Assembly: GCA_016234115.1 (NCBI GenBank)
Contig: JACRHD010000060.1
Coordinates: forward strand, 105,135-142,142
Source: Nitrospirota bacterium
GTDB taxonomy: Bacteria; Nitrospirota; Thermodesulfovibrionia; UBA6902
Length of the DNA stretch: 37,008 bases
Direction: 5' to 3'
Part shown: one piece after another, positions 1-9,306 of the stretch
Layout of the letters: the number at the start of each line of letters is the position of its first letter
How positions within the stretch are numbered: the stretch's first letter is position 1
Made by a program: the position numbers and the translations under genes
The notes under the pieces: model-generated
What the model was told of the DNA's origin: nothing
What the model saw: the letters and a program-made list of their open reading frames with translations, nothing else
The model's database searches: none

Positions 1-47
1 GTCTTGTACTGAGGCGTAACAATTTTCTTCATAGTGGAGGAATTAAT

Positions 48-1514
48 TTGAAAATACTTTTTGTAGTTACTCATGTTTTTTTGAGCGAGCCTTTAGGCGC
101 AATGATATTGATGGCTATTTGTAATAAGGAAGGCCATGAGACAAAACTGGTGGATGCCACTCGCGGCGACCTTTCGATCCATGTTAAAGAATGGAACCCC
201 GATGTAATTGCATATAGCACGGTCAGCTCGGATTTGTATTTGATAAAACGGCAGGATAAACGCGTAAGAGAAGTAATCTCCCGCGGCAACAAAAAAATCT
301 TCAGAATTATGGGGGGACCCTGTCCGACATATTCTCCGGAAGTAATCGATGAGCTGGAACTTGATGCCATATGTCAGGGCGACGGCGATCGGGCGCTGCC
401 CGCTCTTTTAAGCAGGTTTGAAAAAGGTCAAAGTCTTGAGGGAATCCCCAATATCGCTCTCAGCGCTGCCGGCGCAGAGAAAAGGGAATTGGTTGAAGAC
501 CTGGATAATTTGCCTTTTGTATATAGAGAAGGTTTCTATGAGGTTGCTCCTTATTATAAGGAATGCGGACTAAGGTCTTTTTTAACATCCAGGGGATGTC
601 CTTATTTCTGCACTTACTGTTTTAATCATGCCTTCAATAAGATGTTTAAAGGATGCGGAAAGATTTTAAGAAAGAGATCTGTTGAAAATCTGATATCCGA
701 AATCGAATATGTTATACAAAAATATCCTCCCGTGAAACTGATCAGGTTCGGTGATGATACCTTTGCGCATACGGCAGATGAATGGCTTGAAGAGTTTTCC
801 GAAAAGTATGCTTCAAGAATTAAACTGCCCTTCTATTGCCTGATGCGATCAAATACTTTAACGGAAGAAACAGCGTCCCTCCTGTCCCGCGCAGGGTGTC
901 AATCAATAGCCATGTCTATTGAAAGTGGCGTGCAGCGCGTCAGGCAGGATATTTTAAAAAGAAATGTCTCGGATGAACTTTGTATCAGGTCTTTTGAAAT
1001 AGCCGGAAAATATGGAATCAATGTAATCGGCGCCACAATGATCGGAATTCCCGGATCTACTCTCGATGATGACTTTAAGTCGCTGGAGTTTACCCGTAAG
1101 ATTCGCCCGGCAGCTCCGAACTTCCCGATCCTCACCCCTTATCCGGGCACGGAGATATGGAAATATGCCGTGGACTCAAATCTCCTCGACAAAGGAACAG
1201 ATGTATATGTCAGTGCTCACGACCGGTCAGTTTTAACATGCTATTCCAATAAGGAAAAAGACACTCAACTCAGGATAAGTTACTTAGGCGCTCTATATTG
1301 TCATGTCCCTGAATTTCTTGCCCGCCTGGTGTATGGTCTAATTAAAAGCAATGTAAGTCTTAAATTATGCAGACTCATAGGCGAACCTTATCAGCACTTT
1401 TGTTGGTCGACAAAAATTTTCCCTCAGGCTTTTCCAAGAAAACTGACCCACCTGCTCCATGTTATAAAAGATACATTTAAGGCATGGGCTCCGGTTAAAG
1501 ATATGGATTCCTGA
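48..1514 (+). CDS. Cobalamin-type (B12-binding-like) radical SAM protein
   Basis: A 488-residue protein with an N-terminal Rossmann-like region of about 150 residues, as in B12-binding radical SAM enzymes, and a GGPCPTYSPE segment near residue 89. The radical SAM cluster motif CPYFCTYC places the 4Fe-4S ligands at C184, C188 and C191. A C-terminal region follows the SAM barrel. The classical DxHxxG cobalamin motif is not evident, so actual cobalamin binding is inferred from family architecture. The start is TTG, chosen because GGAGG lies about 8 nt upstream. It is clearly paralogous to the gene at 27993-29435; both share FSEKY and PFYCLMR blocks. Substrate unknown; such proteins often methylate or rearrange lipids or cofactors. 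It converges on the acyltransferase gene downstream. Confidence 0.9.
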   Translation: MKILFVVTHVFLSEPLGAMILMAICNKEGHETKLVDATRGDLSIHVKEWNPDVIAYSTVSSDLYLIKRQDKRVREVISRGNKKIFRIMGGPCPTYSPEVIDELELDAICQGDGDRALPALLSRFEKGQSLEGIPNIALSAAGAEKRELVEDLDNLPFVYREGFYEVAPYYKECGLRSFLTSRGCPYFCTYCFNHAFNKMFKGCGKILRKRSVENLISEIEYVIQKYPPVKLIRFGDDTFAHTADEWLEEFSEKYASRIKLPFYCLMRSNTLTEETASLLSRAGCQSIAMSIESGVQRVRQDILKRNVSDELCIRSFEIAGKYGINVIGATMIGIPGSTLDDDFKSLEFTRKIRPAAPNFPILTPYPGTEIWKYAVDSNLLDKGTDVYVSAHDRSVLTCYSNKEKDTQLRISYLGALYCHVPEFLARLVYGLIKSNVSLKLCRLIGEPYQHFCWSTKIFPQAFPRKLTHLLHVIKDTFKAWAPVKDMDS

Positions 1515-1540
1515 GGAAGCTAAAGGTCTGAACGGCAGTG

Positions 1541-2563
1541 TTATCGTATTATCTCTTCTTTAATATAGTAGCGTAATGCAAGAGATATCAGATAACTGCA
1601 TGCGATAATAAGTGCTACAAAAAAGTATCGCCATAGCATACTTGAATTAAAATGTATTGATAAAATGTCTTTTGCATACACCAGAAAGAATCCATGTATG
1701 CAATACAATGCCAGCGAGTGCACACTCATAAATTTAATTACTTTAGGCGACGTAATTTTTGGATTTAGAACAATAACAAGAAGTGCAATTGCAGAGAACA
1801 GCATGGAAACTCTTGCATACGCAGGGATGGCATATCCTCCCCCTCTGAAAAATATCTCACCGATATCAATCTTCCATTCAATGAATGAAAATATCAATGC
1901 AAGCATTACGGCGGCAATAAATACCTTAATTCTCAGACGGCTTATTTGGTCGGACAACCGCACCAATAATACGGCGGCAAATGGATAAGGGATAAAATTA
2001 GATGGGCTCCAGTAGGCACACAAAGGATAGAAAGCAAGCATCTTGGCCAAAGCAGGCGTCATGAATAAACAAATGAGCGATAGAATAAAACCGGCAATAA
2101 CAACCGACGTCCTGCACTTTGCAATATAATATGCACCAGTCAGAGTAACCATCAGGCAAATAAAGAAATAATATATTCCTCCTCCTTTGAAAATCAGAAG
2201 CATCAATGAAGACAGGGAATCAGGGAGCATTTCAATGATTCCATCGGAACCCGATACCCATACTCTTTGCACTATCATCCAGAAGCTGAATAAAAGGAAC
2301 AATCTTCCAAGTCGTCTTTTCAAATATTCAAGATTGTGTTCTTTCAATGAAAATATATAGTTGGAAATCAATATAAATGTCGGAACTGCAAGGAGAAGAA
2401 CGTGGAAATTCATGAAGTCGGAAAACACAAATAAATGATTCATATATTCATCTTTTGAAAATATAAGCGACCTCCCTCCCGCATCCATGTGCCATGTGAC
2501 GACAAAGACGGACATAATGGCCCGCAAGTAATCAATCCCTTCTATTTGGGGTATCTTTTTCAT
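1541..2563 (-). CDS. Acyltransferase-3 family membrane protein
   Basis: A 340-residue polytopic membrane protein. The N-terminus has the acyltransferase-3 signature: a GIDYLRAI segment followed by a conserved histidine in VVTWHMD (residues about 22-28), with roughly ten hydrophobic helices after it. Family members transfer acetyl or other acyl groups to sugars of exopolysaccharide, O-antigen or Nod factor at the inner membrane. It is the last gene of a minus-strand group of glycan-related membrane proteins, so O-acylation of a surface polysaccharide is the likely role. The exact substrate cannot be read from sequence. The ribosome site upstream of the ATG is weak. Confidence 0.8.
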   Translation of the reverse strand: MKKIPQIEGIDYLRAIMSVFVVTWHMDAGGRSLIFSKDEYMNHLFVFSDFMNFHVLLLAVPTFILISNYIFSLKEHNLEYLKRRLGRLFLLFSFWMIVQRVWVSGSDGIIEMLPDSLSSLMLLIFKGGGIYYFFICLMVTLTGAYYIAKCRTSVVIAGFILSLICLFMTPALAKMLAFYPLCAYWSPSNFIPYPFAAVLLVRLSDQISRLRIKVFIAAVMLALIFSFIEWKIDIGEIFFRGGGYAIPAYARVSMLFSAIALLVIVLNPKITSPKVIKFMSVHSLALYCIHGFFLVYAKDILSIHFNSSMLWRYFFVALIIACSYLISLALRYYIKEEIIR

Positions 2564-2684
2564 ATCATCTTGCTAATAATTAGAATATTCTTTTAAGTTC
2601 ATAATGAGAATATAGTTATCTTCATGAATTCACTTCTGACGAACGGCTGAACAAGGGATACGGCACAAGTCGGATCTATCATGT

Positions 2685-4472
2685 TTAGTTTGTAATTGGA
2701 TATATAGTTGCATCAGGTGGTTGAAAATCATCTAACTCGCTCCAACTAAAAACGTCCTCTAAGTCAGGATAACGGACTTTTATTTTCTCCACCATTAACT
2801 TGCCTGACGACCGCTCTACGAGCCCGGATGAAACTAAGGTGTTAAATAGGTAAGCTCCATGCTCTTTCAAATCGTACTTTTTAAAATAAGCATACCGCTT
2901 AACGTACGATGCTATTGCAGTCGGGATATTGTTTTTCAAATAAATCGATTCCGGCCCTATATATTTCTTCTGAAACATTACGCTGTTGTTTAACACAAAA
3001 ATAATAAATGCGGAAAACATAACATAGCGCAATATTTTATTTACAAAAGGAGAGTAGCTGTTATGACTATGCTTTCCTAACATGGACGAGACAATAAAAA
3101 CGCCCGATGCAAAAACACCACCCATTCCAAGAGCTATTACGTTCATTATGCGACCGTTTGGGAAAAAGAACATTGGCAGTGACGAGACTAAGACCATAAG
3201 AACAGAATATATAGAAAAATTGACTATAATTTCATTTTCACCGAAATTTGATAATTTATTGAAATGCTTATTTGAACCGGCGGTTTCCTCTAAACGCGAT
3301 GTTCCCTCTATAGATTGTTTATCCAGATATTTTACTCTTTTTCGATAAATCCAAATGAGTGTAATTGCAATATATATCATTATTGAATATAAAAATAAAA
3401 TATCCTTGTAATGCATTGAATCTATCGCAATACCAGCTATATAGAACGGCGTATTACTTTGGAGCAATTCCGGCAATATATTGATACGCTTAAACAACCA
3501 TAATGATTGTAATGAAATAACACTTAGGAGAAAATATATGAGCGATTTCAGAGTTACTTTTCCACATAATGTCAACAACGAAGACAAGACTTTTTTAAAT
3601 GCAATTAACATAATGCAAATAATCCCAATATATATTAGAAAATATCCGAACCCGGACGATATATAATGATTGAACAATGAAATTTCGCCGAAAAACCTGA
3701 CATAATTCCACGCATAAACTGTTATCCCTGAATTATGATCTGGGGAAACACCCAACGTCGCCCCACCCCATTTCTTTAAAATTAAAAACCGTCCGGTAAT
3801 ATAAGCTGTGAAAATGATCAAATGCCAGCCGACTATCGGTACGTACTGTTTAAAAATAGCTTTTCCATCCTTTCTATAAAATACTATAGTTAATATTGAG
3901 ACGAAGCATATTGCATAATATGTTTCTTTAGAGAAATAGGCCAGGATGGCGAAAATGAAATGAAGTGAAATCATAAAATATCTTGGATTTCGAATATAAG
4001 AAATCAGGGACACCAAGCTAAGAAGAAAAAAGATCATACCAATCAGATTAGGTATTTCTGTATTCCATGTAAAATGCATCCACAAATTAGGATTTAATGG
4101 AAATAATAAGCAACCGGCTAATGATAGAGCATTTTTTTTTGTAAGCATGCGAAAAAAGAAAAAGGCTATGATAGTTTGTATAATTTGTAAAACAATAATC
4201 ATCATATGGAGTTTATAGGGGTCAAAACCAAAGATTGTATATGTGGAATGAAGCATTGCAATGGTCATGGGGCGATAAGCCGTACTGCACGGTATCAGTA
4301 TTTCACACATATCTGAATATAAAGCTTTTATTATTTCCGGATACGAATATGCTCTGAAAGCTCCATAGTCATCCCCGTACATACCGAGATTCAGTGATCG
4401 ATATTGAAAAGCGATGATTAATAACACAATAATTAAAATGGAAGAAAAAACTTGCACTTTTTCTTTCGACAT
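2685..4472 (-). CDS. Polytopic GT-C-like glycosyltransferase, putative
   Basis: A 595-residue integral membrane protein with about 11-13 hydrophobic helices. A first-loop acidic motif MYGDDYG (GDD at residues 33-35) sits just after the first membrane helix, as in GT-C glycosyltransferases (GT39/ArnT-like), where this aspartate is catalytic. The rest has low complexity and no second diagnostic motif, so the family call is moderate. GAGGTGA lies just before the ATG. The gene is AT-rich compared with the right half of the window. Neighbours on the same strand are two GT39-like genes upstream and an acyltransferase downstream, suggesting assembly or decoration of a cell-surface glycan using polyprenyl-linked sugars. 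Confidence 0.6.
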   Translation of the reverse strand: MSKEKVQVFSSILIIVLLIIAFQYRSLNLGMYGDDYGAFRAYSYPEIIKALYSDMCEILIPCSTAYRPMTIAMLHSTYTIFGFDPYKLHMMIIVLQIIQTIIAFFFFRMLTKKNALSLAGCLLFPLNPNLWMHFTWNTEIPNLIGMIFFLLSLVSLISYIRNPRYFMISLHFIFAILAYFSKETYYAICFVSILTIVFYRKDGKAIFKQYVPIVGWHLIIFTAYITGRFLILKKWGGATLGVSPDHNSGITVYAWNYVRFFGEISLFNHYISSGFGYFLIYIGIICIMLIAFKKVLSSLLTLCGKVTLKSLIYFLLSVISLQSLWLFKRINILPELLQSNTPFYIAGIAIDSMHYKDILFLYSIMIYIAITLIWIYRKRVKYLDKQSIEGTSRLEETAGSNKHFNKLSNFGENEIIVNFSIYSVLMVLVSSLPMFFFPNGRIMNVIALGMGGVFASGVFIVSSMLGKHSHNSYSPFVNKILRYVMFSAFIIFVLNNSVMFQKKYIGPESIYLKNNIPTAIASYVKRYAYFKKYDLKEHGAYLFNTLVSSGLVERSSGKLMVEKIKVRYPDLEDVFSWSELDDFQPPDATIYPITN

Positions 4473-4616
4473 TTCTCACCTCGCCGTAAAATTATGATAC
4501 TAAGCATATGATATTAATTACCTTTATTATTTCTGAACACCAAAAAGTAAATAAAACGCATAAAATTACTTCCAGGCATCGAAGTGCCTCACCAGTAGAA
4601 ATAAGAGAAGTCCGTT

Positions 4617-6572
4617 TTATTTTTCTTTTAGGCCGGCATTATTTCCTTTTAGTTTATATATTAAAATATAGTTGTCGTCATGATTGAATCTCGCGACCTC
4701 TGTAAACCCATCATCCATTTTTTCTTTCAGATATTTTGTCTCTTTACTGGATCCGATATCCGGGTAATCATTCCTGGGACCATATGGAAACATAATATAG
4801 GATATATTCTCTGAATAAAAATAATTTAAATCTTCTACATGGCCGATAAGCTCTTTGGCTGTGCCTAAAATATAATAAATAAACCTCTGCTGATTGATGA
4901 TATCTCTGTCCTGAAAAATTCTCTCCAAGTAAAATTTGTAGTAAGTCGGCATAAAAGCCAATATCTTTTCATTATTATTAGTCTTGTCCCTGATCCATTC
5001 CGTTGCCTTCTCAACAGGATACCGCTGGGTCTCGAAATCCTTGTACTTAAATGTAACAAGGTCAGTACCGGATCGGGGAGCCAGACAAAGAAATATTAAA
5101 TAGGCGCCAAGGATTGCATAAGATAATTTAAAAATATGTTTCCCCCTGATTTTGTTAGTAATGTTGAAAACAAATTGCGCAATAAAAACAGCAATTGCGG
5201 GGTAAACAGCCATGGAGTATCGCTGAATGGCAGGCGCTAAACTCAGAGTAAAAAAACTGTAATACGCGATAAAATAAAGACCGTAAAACAGAGACAGGTC
5301 ATCCCTTTTAAACAGGACAAAACATAGCGAAACCAATAACAAATAAGACAGCATAACGGACAACTGACTCTGGAGCACCATGAATATGGAGTCGATTGCA
5401 AGCAAATTGGACACCTCGGGGGCATAATAATTTACCCCGCCTCTGCCGATCAAATAAAAGGGCACGATGGTAATCAAAGACAGCAGCAATATCTTAAAGT
5501 GTATGAATGAATGCCGGTCTCTCCTTTTTATTTTGCTCAGCGCGAGATAGGCAAAACAGACAATAAACATCACCAGGATCTCTCTCCTGTACATAAAACC
5601 CAAGCCGATAAAATAAGAAGTCAATATCAAATCCCGATTATCATCTTCCTTTATGAATCTCAGGAAATGGAAAGAAATCAAGATCATGAAAAATACCGCG
5701 CCGCTTGACAGAAAAGTCAGAGTCGCATAATGAAATATTACCGGCGAAAACAAATATATCGTCGCGCCCAGTAAAGCGGTTTCCTTTTCGCGGAATAAAA
5801 GGACCGTACGATACAAATAGACGGCGCCAAGTATATAAAATATTAATTGAACTATCCTCGGCCCCATTTGGGAAACTCCGAATAAATAATAAGTAACGAG
5901 ATAAAGATAATGTGAAACAGGAGGTTCCCGCAATAATTTCACTGAATCGTCCCAGGAATAGGGGAACAGGTAAGAATACAAACTGAATATACTGAACAGG
6001 CCTAATATCAAAAGGAGCTTTGCCGGGTTTTCCGACCTATATACGACCAATTTTGCATGTACATAATCCGCTATGGAATCGATGGTCCTTCTTTTTTTTA
6101 TCAGCAGGACCAATAAAACCATTATTAATGACCAAAAGCCGTACTGTACCGGAAAACCGAATAAGCCATGCCAATATTTATTGGAAAAATCATACAGCCA
6201 CAGGCCCTGGGTGATATAGCCCAATTCAATAAAAGAGAACTCTCTTACATGAAGAATGAGGGACAGGCAGCAGACAATAAACAGCCATAAATTGCCTCTA
6301 ATATTTTCAAACCAGTCATTGTTCCTGATAATGACGGGCTTATCAACTGTCAGGGCGTTGAAATAACGGCTGATCAGAAGGGCTGAAACTGAAAAATATA
6401 TTGTGAACCCTGAAATTACCAGTGTCCTGGCAAAAGGACCGGAAATGGACAGGCCCTTCGAAGAGAAACTCGAATGAGAACTGATCCATGCCGGAAAAAT
6501 AAAATACAGGCAAAGCCATGAAAGAGAAAAAAGGACCGTGTACTGGAAAGCGTAGTTTTTTTTCTGAACCAA
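4617..6572 (-). CDS. GT39/ArnT-like membrane glycosyltransferase with N-terminal membrane extension
   Basis: A 651-residue polytopic membrane protein. The first 190 or so residues form an extra block of hydrophobic helices. A GT39/PMT-like core then begins with a periplasmic-loop motif YSWDDSVKLLREPP (WDD at residues 207-209) and a following run of helices resembling PMT_2 proteins. A soluble C-terminal tail of about 130 residues follows the last helices. The start is TTG at 6572, with AAGGGG 10 nt upstream. No in-frame ATG exists near the N-terminus. The upstream ORF ends only 21 nt before, in the same reading frame, separated by one TAG. Predicted role: transfer of a sugar from a polyprenyl-phosphate donor outside the inner membrane; acceptor unknown. 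Confidence 0.65.
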   Translation of the reverse strand: MVQKKNYAFQYTVLFSLSWLCLYFIFPAWISSHSSFSSKGLSISGPFARTLVISGFTIYFSVSALLISRYFNALTVDKPVIIRNNDWFENIRGNLWLFIVCCLSLILHVREFSFIELGYITQGLWLYDFSNKYWHGLFGFPVQYGFWSLIMVLLVLLIKKRRTIDSIADYVHAKLVVYRSENPAKLLLILGLFSIFSLYSYLFPYSWDDSVKLLREPPVSHYLYLVTYYLFGVSQMGPRIVQLIFYILGAVYLYRTVLLFREKETALLGATIYLFSPVIFHYATLTFLSSGAVFFMILISFHFLRFIKEDDNRDLILTSYFIGLGFMYRREILVMFIVCFAYLALSKIKRRDRHSFIHFKILLLSLITIVPFYLIGRGGVNYYAPEVSNLLAIDSIFMVLQSQLSVMLSYLLLVSLCFVLFKRDDLSLFYGLYFIAYYSFFTLSLAPAIQRYSMAVYPAIAVFIAQFVFNITNKIRGKHIFKLSYAILGAYLIFLCLAPRSGTDLVTFKYKDFETQRYPVEKATEWIRDKTNNNEKILAFMPTYYKFYLERIFQDRDIINQQRFIYYILGTAKELIGHVEDLNYFYSENISYIMFPYGPRNDYPDIGSSKETKYLKEKMDDGFTEVARFNHDDNYILIYKLKGNNAGLKEK

Positions 6573-6593
6573 ATGGTCAATACCCCTTAATGA

Positions 6594-7277
6594 CTATGCC
6601 GGCCCATGCTTCAGCTCACATACAAGGAAGGTTTTATTTATGCCGGCCTTATTTTCAATAAATTGCGCGCATAACAGCGTCGGAAGCAATGCAAGACCGA
6701 TGCTGCGGACTTCAACTGAAAAAAAGATAAGGAAACCGAGAATTGAATAGCTGAAAAACTTATTGATCCATGTCCTTCCCGATACTACAAATTGTTCAAT
6801 CAGAAAAAGGGATATCAATGTAAAAAATATAAAAGGAATATCGGGATGAACAACATCCTTGAACCTGAAATAAACAGGATTAAAGGCAATAAGGGCAAGC
6901 AACAGCAGATTCTCGCTATTTCTCAATCTGTCCCGAAAAAGCAAATAAAGCGTCAACAGTGACGCGAGAAAGAACAGGTAAATAAAAATCTTCATAACAT
7001 GTATGTCTAATCCGAATGCATAATAAACAGGACTCAATAGAATCGGGAATCCCCAGGGAGCCATAAAAGGCCCGACAGTACTTGGTGAATTTTCCACGCG
7101 ATATTCATGAACGGAAATCAGTTCATCAAAATTCCCGTAAACTATTGCCCTTGCCTGGTCGATATACGCAGCAAAATCATCTCCCCAGATGTGGCCATTC
7201 TGGAAACTGATTAGATTGACAGCGAACACAACGCCGATAAATATAAATAAGATTAAATAGGCCTGTTTCCTGCTCAT
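6594..7277 (-). pseudogene. Truncated GT39-like glycosyltransferase (N-terminal half only)
   Basis: A 227-residue ORF with the start of a GT39-type enzyme: one membrane helix, then the acidic loop motif HIWGDDFAAYID (WGDD at residues 31-34), an APWGFP loop and about five further helices. Family members are usually 450-600 residues, so the C-terminal half is missing; the ORF stops at a TAG after a short hydrophilic tail. The ATG at 7277 is preferred over an in-frame TTG at 7337, which would add an atypical 20-residue leader. The TAG is in frame with the next gene (start 6572), so a recent nonsense change in a fused ORF is formally possible. However, the downstream protein carries its own complete GT39-like core. 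A 3'-deleted remnant is the simplest reading. Confidence 0.55.
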
Positions 7278-7447
7278 AATTTTTGTTTCAATTCTTGGGC
7301 AGAGGCATCTTAAAATTCTTCCCTTGCCGGATGTCAACGAAATCGACCTGATACGAAATAAACCTCGAATATAATAACATAATTTTTTATTATCATTTTA
7401 ATTTATTTTATTATTTGCCATATAAACCATGTGGTTTGATGTTTGCC

Positions 7448-7494
7448 TTGAGCCGCTTGAGCCGCTTGAAAGGTTCGAACGACTTGAATGGTTC
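7448..7494. repeat. Degenerate 9-bp tandem repeat
   Basis: Two perfect copies of TTGAGCCGC are followed by degraded copies (TTGAAAGG, TTCGAACGAC, TTGAATGG). The tract lies between the glycosyltransferase block and the transaldolase gene. It is too short and degenerate for CRISPR. Function unknown. Confidence 0.6.
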
Positions 7495-7559
7495 TTCTTG
7501 ACATTGCTCATGGTAATGCTAAGCTTTGCTCTATATAAGGTCCGAAAGGAGGAGTAAAG

Positions 7560-8426
7560 ATGAGGCCGACAAACCTGAAGACCGCTATTTTTTTAGACGG
7601 AGGAGACCCTGGTGAGACAAGGGAGCTCATCGGACTTCTCGGGTTCCTTGACGGTCAGACCACAAATCCGACCCTGATTTCAAAAAACCCCGAGGCCCGC
7701 AAGCGCCTTGATCGCGGTGAAAAATTCACTGAAGAAGAGATATACCGTTTTTATAAAGATGTGGTACGCGAAATATCGTCCCTTATGCCGTCGGGTTCAA
7801 TATCGATAGAGGTTTATGCAGACCCCTCTACAACAACCGGTCAGATGCTGAAGACCGGCAGGGACATGTTCACATGGATTCCTAACGCTCATATCAAATT
7901 CCCTTCGTCGAAAGAAGGATTGAAGGCAGCGGAACAGGCTGTTAAAGAAGGCCTGCGCGTAAACCTGACCCTCTGTTTCAGCCAGGAGCAGGCTGCCGCC
8001 GTATATGCCGCCACATCAGGCGCAAAAAGGGGAGATGTATTTGTCTCCCCTTTTATAGGTCGCCTTGACGACAGGGGCGAAAACGGCATGGACGTAATCG
8101 CGAACATTATAAAGATGTTCCGTGAGGGCGACGGCCACGTGCTCGTCCTTACCGCAAGCGTACGAAAATTCGACCATCTGATGTTTGCGCTTTATCTCGG
8201 CTCGGATATCATTACTGCGCCATACGGTTTATTAAAAGAATGGGGGCGGAAGGGACTTTCCATGCCGGGGAAAGACTATGTATACGACCGCGGAAACCTG
8301 AAAGTTATCCCCTACAGGGACTTCGACCTGCGGAAAAACCGGCAGGAGTACGACGTCGGTCACGATTTAACGGTTACAGGTATGGAAAAGTTTTCGGCCG
8401 ACTGGAATTCCCTGATCAAAAAGTAA
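7560..8426 (+). CDS. Transaldolase family protein
   Basis: A 288-residue soluble TIM-barrel enzyme of the transaldolase/fructose-6-phosphate aldolase family. The family motif QTTNPTLI is at residues 33-40, and the Schiff-base lysine is predicted to be K113 in AHIKFPSSKEG. It would transfer dihydroxyacetone units between sugar phosphates in the non-oxidative pentose phosphate pathway. It is longer than MipB/Fsa-type enzymes (about 215 residues) and has a C-terminal extension after the KEWGRKG segment, as in a subset of bacterial transaldolase-like proteins. AAAGGAGG lies 8 nt upstream of the ATG. It appears monocistronic and ends at a hairpin. Confidence 0.88.
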   Translation: MRPTNLKTAIFLDGGDPGETRELIGLLGFLDGQTTNPTLISKNPEARKRLDRGEKFTEEEIYRFYKDVVREISSLMPSGSISIEVYADPSTTTGQMLKTGRDMFTWIPNAHIKFPSSKEGLKAAEQAVKEGLRVNLTLCFSQEQAAAVYAATSGAKRGDVFVSPFIGRLDDRGENGMDVIANIIKMFREGDGHVLVLTASVRKFDHLMFALYLGSDIITAPYGLLKEWGRKGLSMPGKDYVYDRGNLKVIPYRDFDLRKNRQEYDVGHDLTVTGMEKFSADWNSLIKK

Positions 8427-8467
8427 ATTGCGGCGTGCGCTTTCATCCTTCCTGCACACGCCGCAAT
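8427..8467. terminator. Bidirectional hairpin between convergent genes
   Basis: Perfect 11-bp arms ATTGCGGCGTG and CACGCCGCAAT enclose a 19-nt loop directly after the transaldolase stop codon. Read on the minus strand the hairpin is followed by a T-rich run (TTTACTTTTT), so it should terminate the convergent minus-strand gene and may also stop transcripts of the plus-strand gene. Confidence 0.65.
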
Positions 8468-8492
8468 GGGTCGGCGGCTGCCGCTTTTGTCT

Positions 8493-8963
8493 TTAATCGG
8501 CCCTTGCCGCTTTGAATCTCTTCGATGTGGCGGAGGTTGGTATGGCGACCGTCTTCAGCTCGTCTTCAAACTGCTTGAGAATAGTGTTCTGTTGTTGTAT
8601 ATCGGCAACGAGATATTGGAGCAAATAGCTGGGGACAGGCGAACCGCCCTTTTTAAGGGCCTCTTGCGCAAGGGAAAGCGCCCTCTCCTCATTGTCCAGG
8701 TGCCTGTTGAGATGCCCTGAAAGGTCCGCAAGCTCTTCAGGACTCAGGTTGACCGCCTCTTTCTTTACACCCTCAATTATCATTTGCTCCATGATGCAGT
8801 GTCTTTCCGCATCGAGTTTAAGCGTCTTGAGCATCGCCTTGATGAAAGGGCTTCGGGCCTTCGGTATCTCTTTGTCCGAGTACTCGATGTTCCTCGACTC
8901 GATCTCCTGACAGTTTACAATTAAATTTAAAAACCTGTTGTTGTCCTGTTCTGTTCTTCTCAT
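8493..8963 (-). CDS. Hypothetical helical protein (possible ferritin/hemerythrin-like bundle)
   Basis: The start was set at the ATG at 8963 because GAAAGGAGAG sits upstream; an upstream in-frame start would run into the ribosome site. The 156-residue product is not recognised. It is strongly helical and charged, without a signal peptide or membrane helix. Segments DAERHCIMEQMI, HLNRHLDNEERALSLA and YLLQYLVADIQQQN have spaced Glu/His residues that could fit a four-helix ferritin-like or hemerythrin-like bundle, but no complete metal motif can be claimed. It is convergent with transaldolase and monocistronic. Confidence 0.65.
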   Translation of the reverse strand: MRRTEQDNNRFLNLIVNCQEIESRNIEYSDKEIPKARSPFIKAMLKTLKLDAERHCIMEQMIIEGVKKEAVNLSPEELADLSGHLNRHLDNEERALSLAQEALKKGGSPVPSYLLQYLVADIQQQNTILKQFEDELKTVAIPTSATSKRFKAARAD

Positions 8964-9101
8964 ATTATTTCTCTCCTTTCGCGGGAAATTTCCCATTGAT
9001 TTATATATTACTTATCACAGATTCGGACACGTTTCAACTACCCTGAGGGCCGTTCGCCCCTACACATGGATCATTCATAAACTGCGGGAGGTACTGCCCA
9101 A

Positions 9102-9140
9102 TCCCCCTCAGTCTCCCTTTCGTAAAGGGGGAGACAGGGG
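9102..9140. repeat. Imperfect inverted repeat (CCCCCT..TCCCTTT / AAAGGGGGAGA)
   Basis: An imperfect palindrome with arms around a CGT centre. Read as protein it gives the NPPQSPF..KGG pattern that is often mis-annotated in repeat-rich bacterial genomes. It abuts the 5' edge of a DUF559 remnant, and a related sequence lies at 9307-9340 on the other side. Confidence 0.7.
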
Positions 9141-9142
9141 TC

Positions 9143-9298
9143 GATGGCGGCCAGCATTACAGCGCTGAAGGCGTGGAGAACGATTGTCTGAGAGATGCAT
9201 ATGTTACAGGAGCGGGGATAACCGTTGCCGGATTTTCAGATAGAGATGTATTGAAGAATCTCAGAGCAGACCCGGAGGAAATATGGAAAAGATTATAA
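9143..9298 (+). pseudogene. DUF559 endonuclease-like gene, C-terminal remnant
   Basis: An open frame of 51 codons plus TAA without its own start. It begins with DGGQHYSAEG, the hallmark of the DUF559 (vsr/MutH-type restriction-endonuclease-like) fold, and continues to DVLKNL and a family-typical C-terminus. Full-length members are usually about 110-150 residues, so the N-terminal half, including early catalytic residues, is missing. The coding sequence begins abruptly at the edge of the left repeat (9102-9140) and is followed within 10 nt by the right repeat. This looks like a decayed, repeat-flanked cassette rather than a functional gene. Confidence 0.75.
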
Positions 9299-9306
9299 TC
9301 GAAAAA

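Noticed and set aside
6570-6596. Pyrrolysine or readthrough at the TAG joining the two GT39-like ORFs
   Set aside because: The downstream protein has its own complete core and ribosome site, and a frame match occurs by chance one time in three.
7448-7494. Short repeats as a CRISPR array
   Set aside because: The units are 9 bp, degenerate, without spacers, and no cas genes are present. The period-7 repeats were rejected as CRISPR for the same reasons.
8938-9168. A plus-strand ORF reading NPPQSPFRKGGDRG
   Set aside because: It is the translation of an intergenic inverted repeat, a known source of spurious ORFs, and overlaps the leader of the minus-strand gene.
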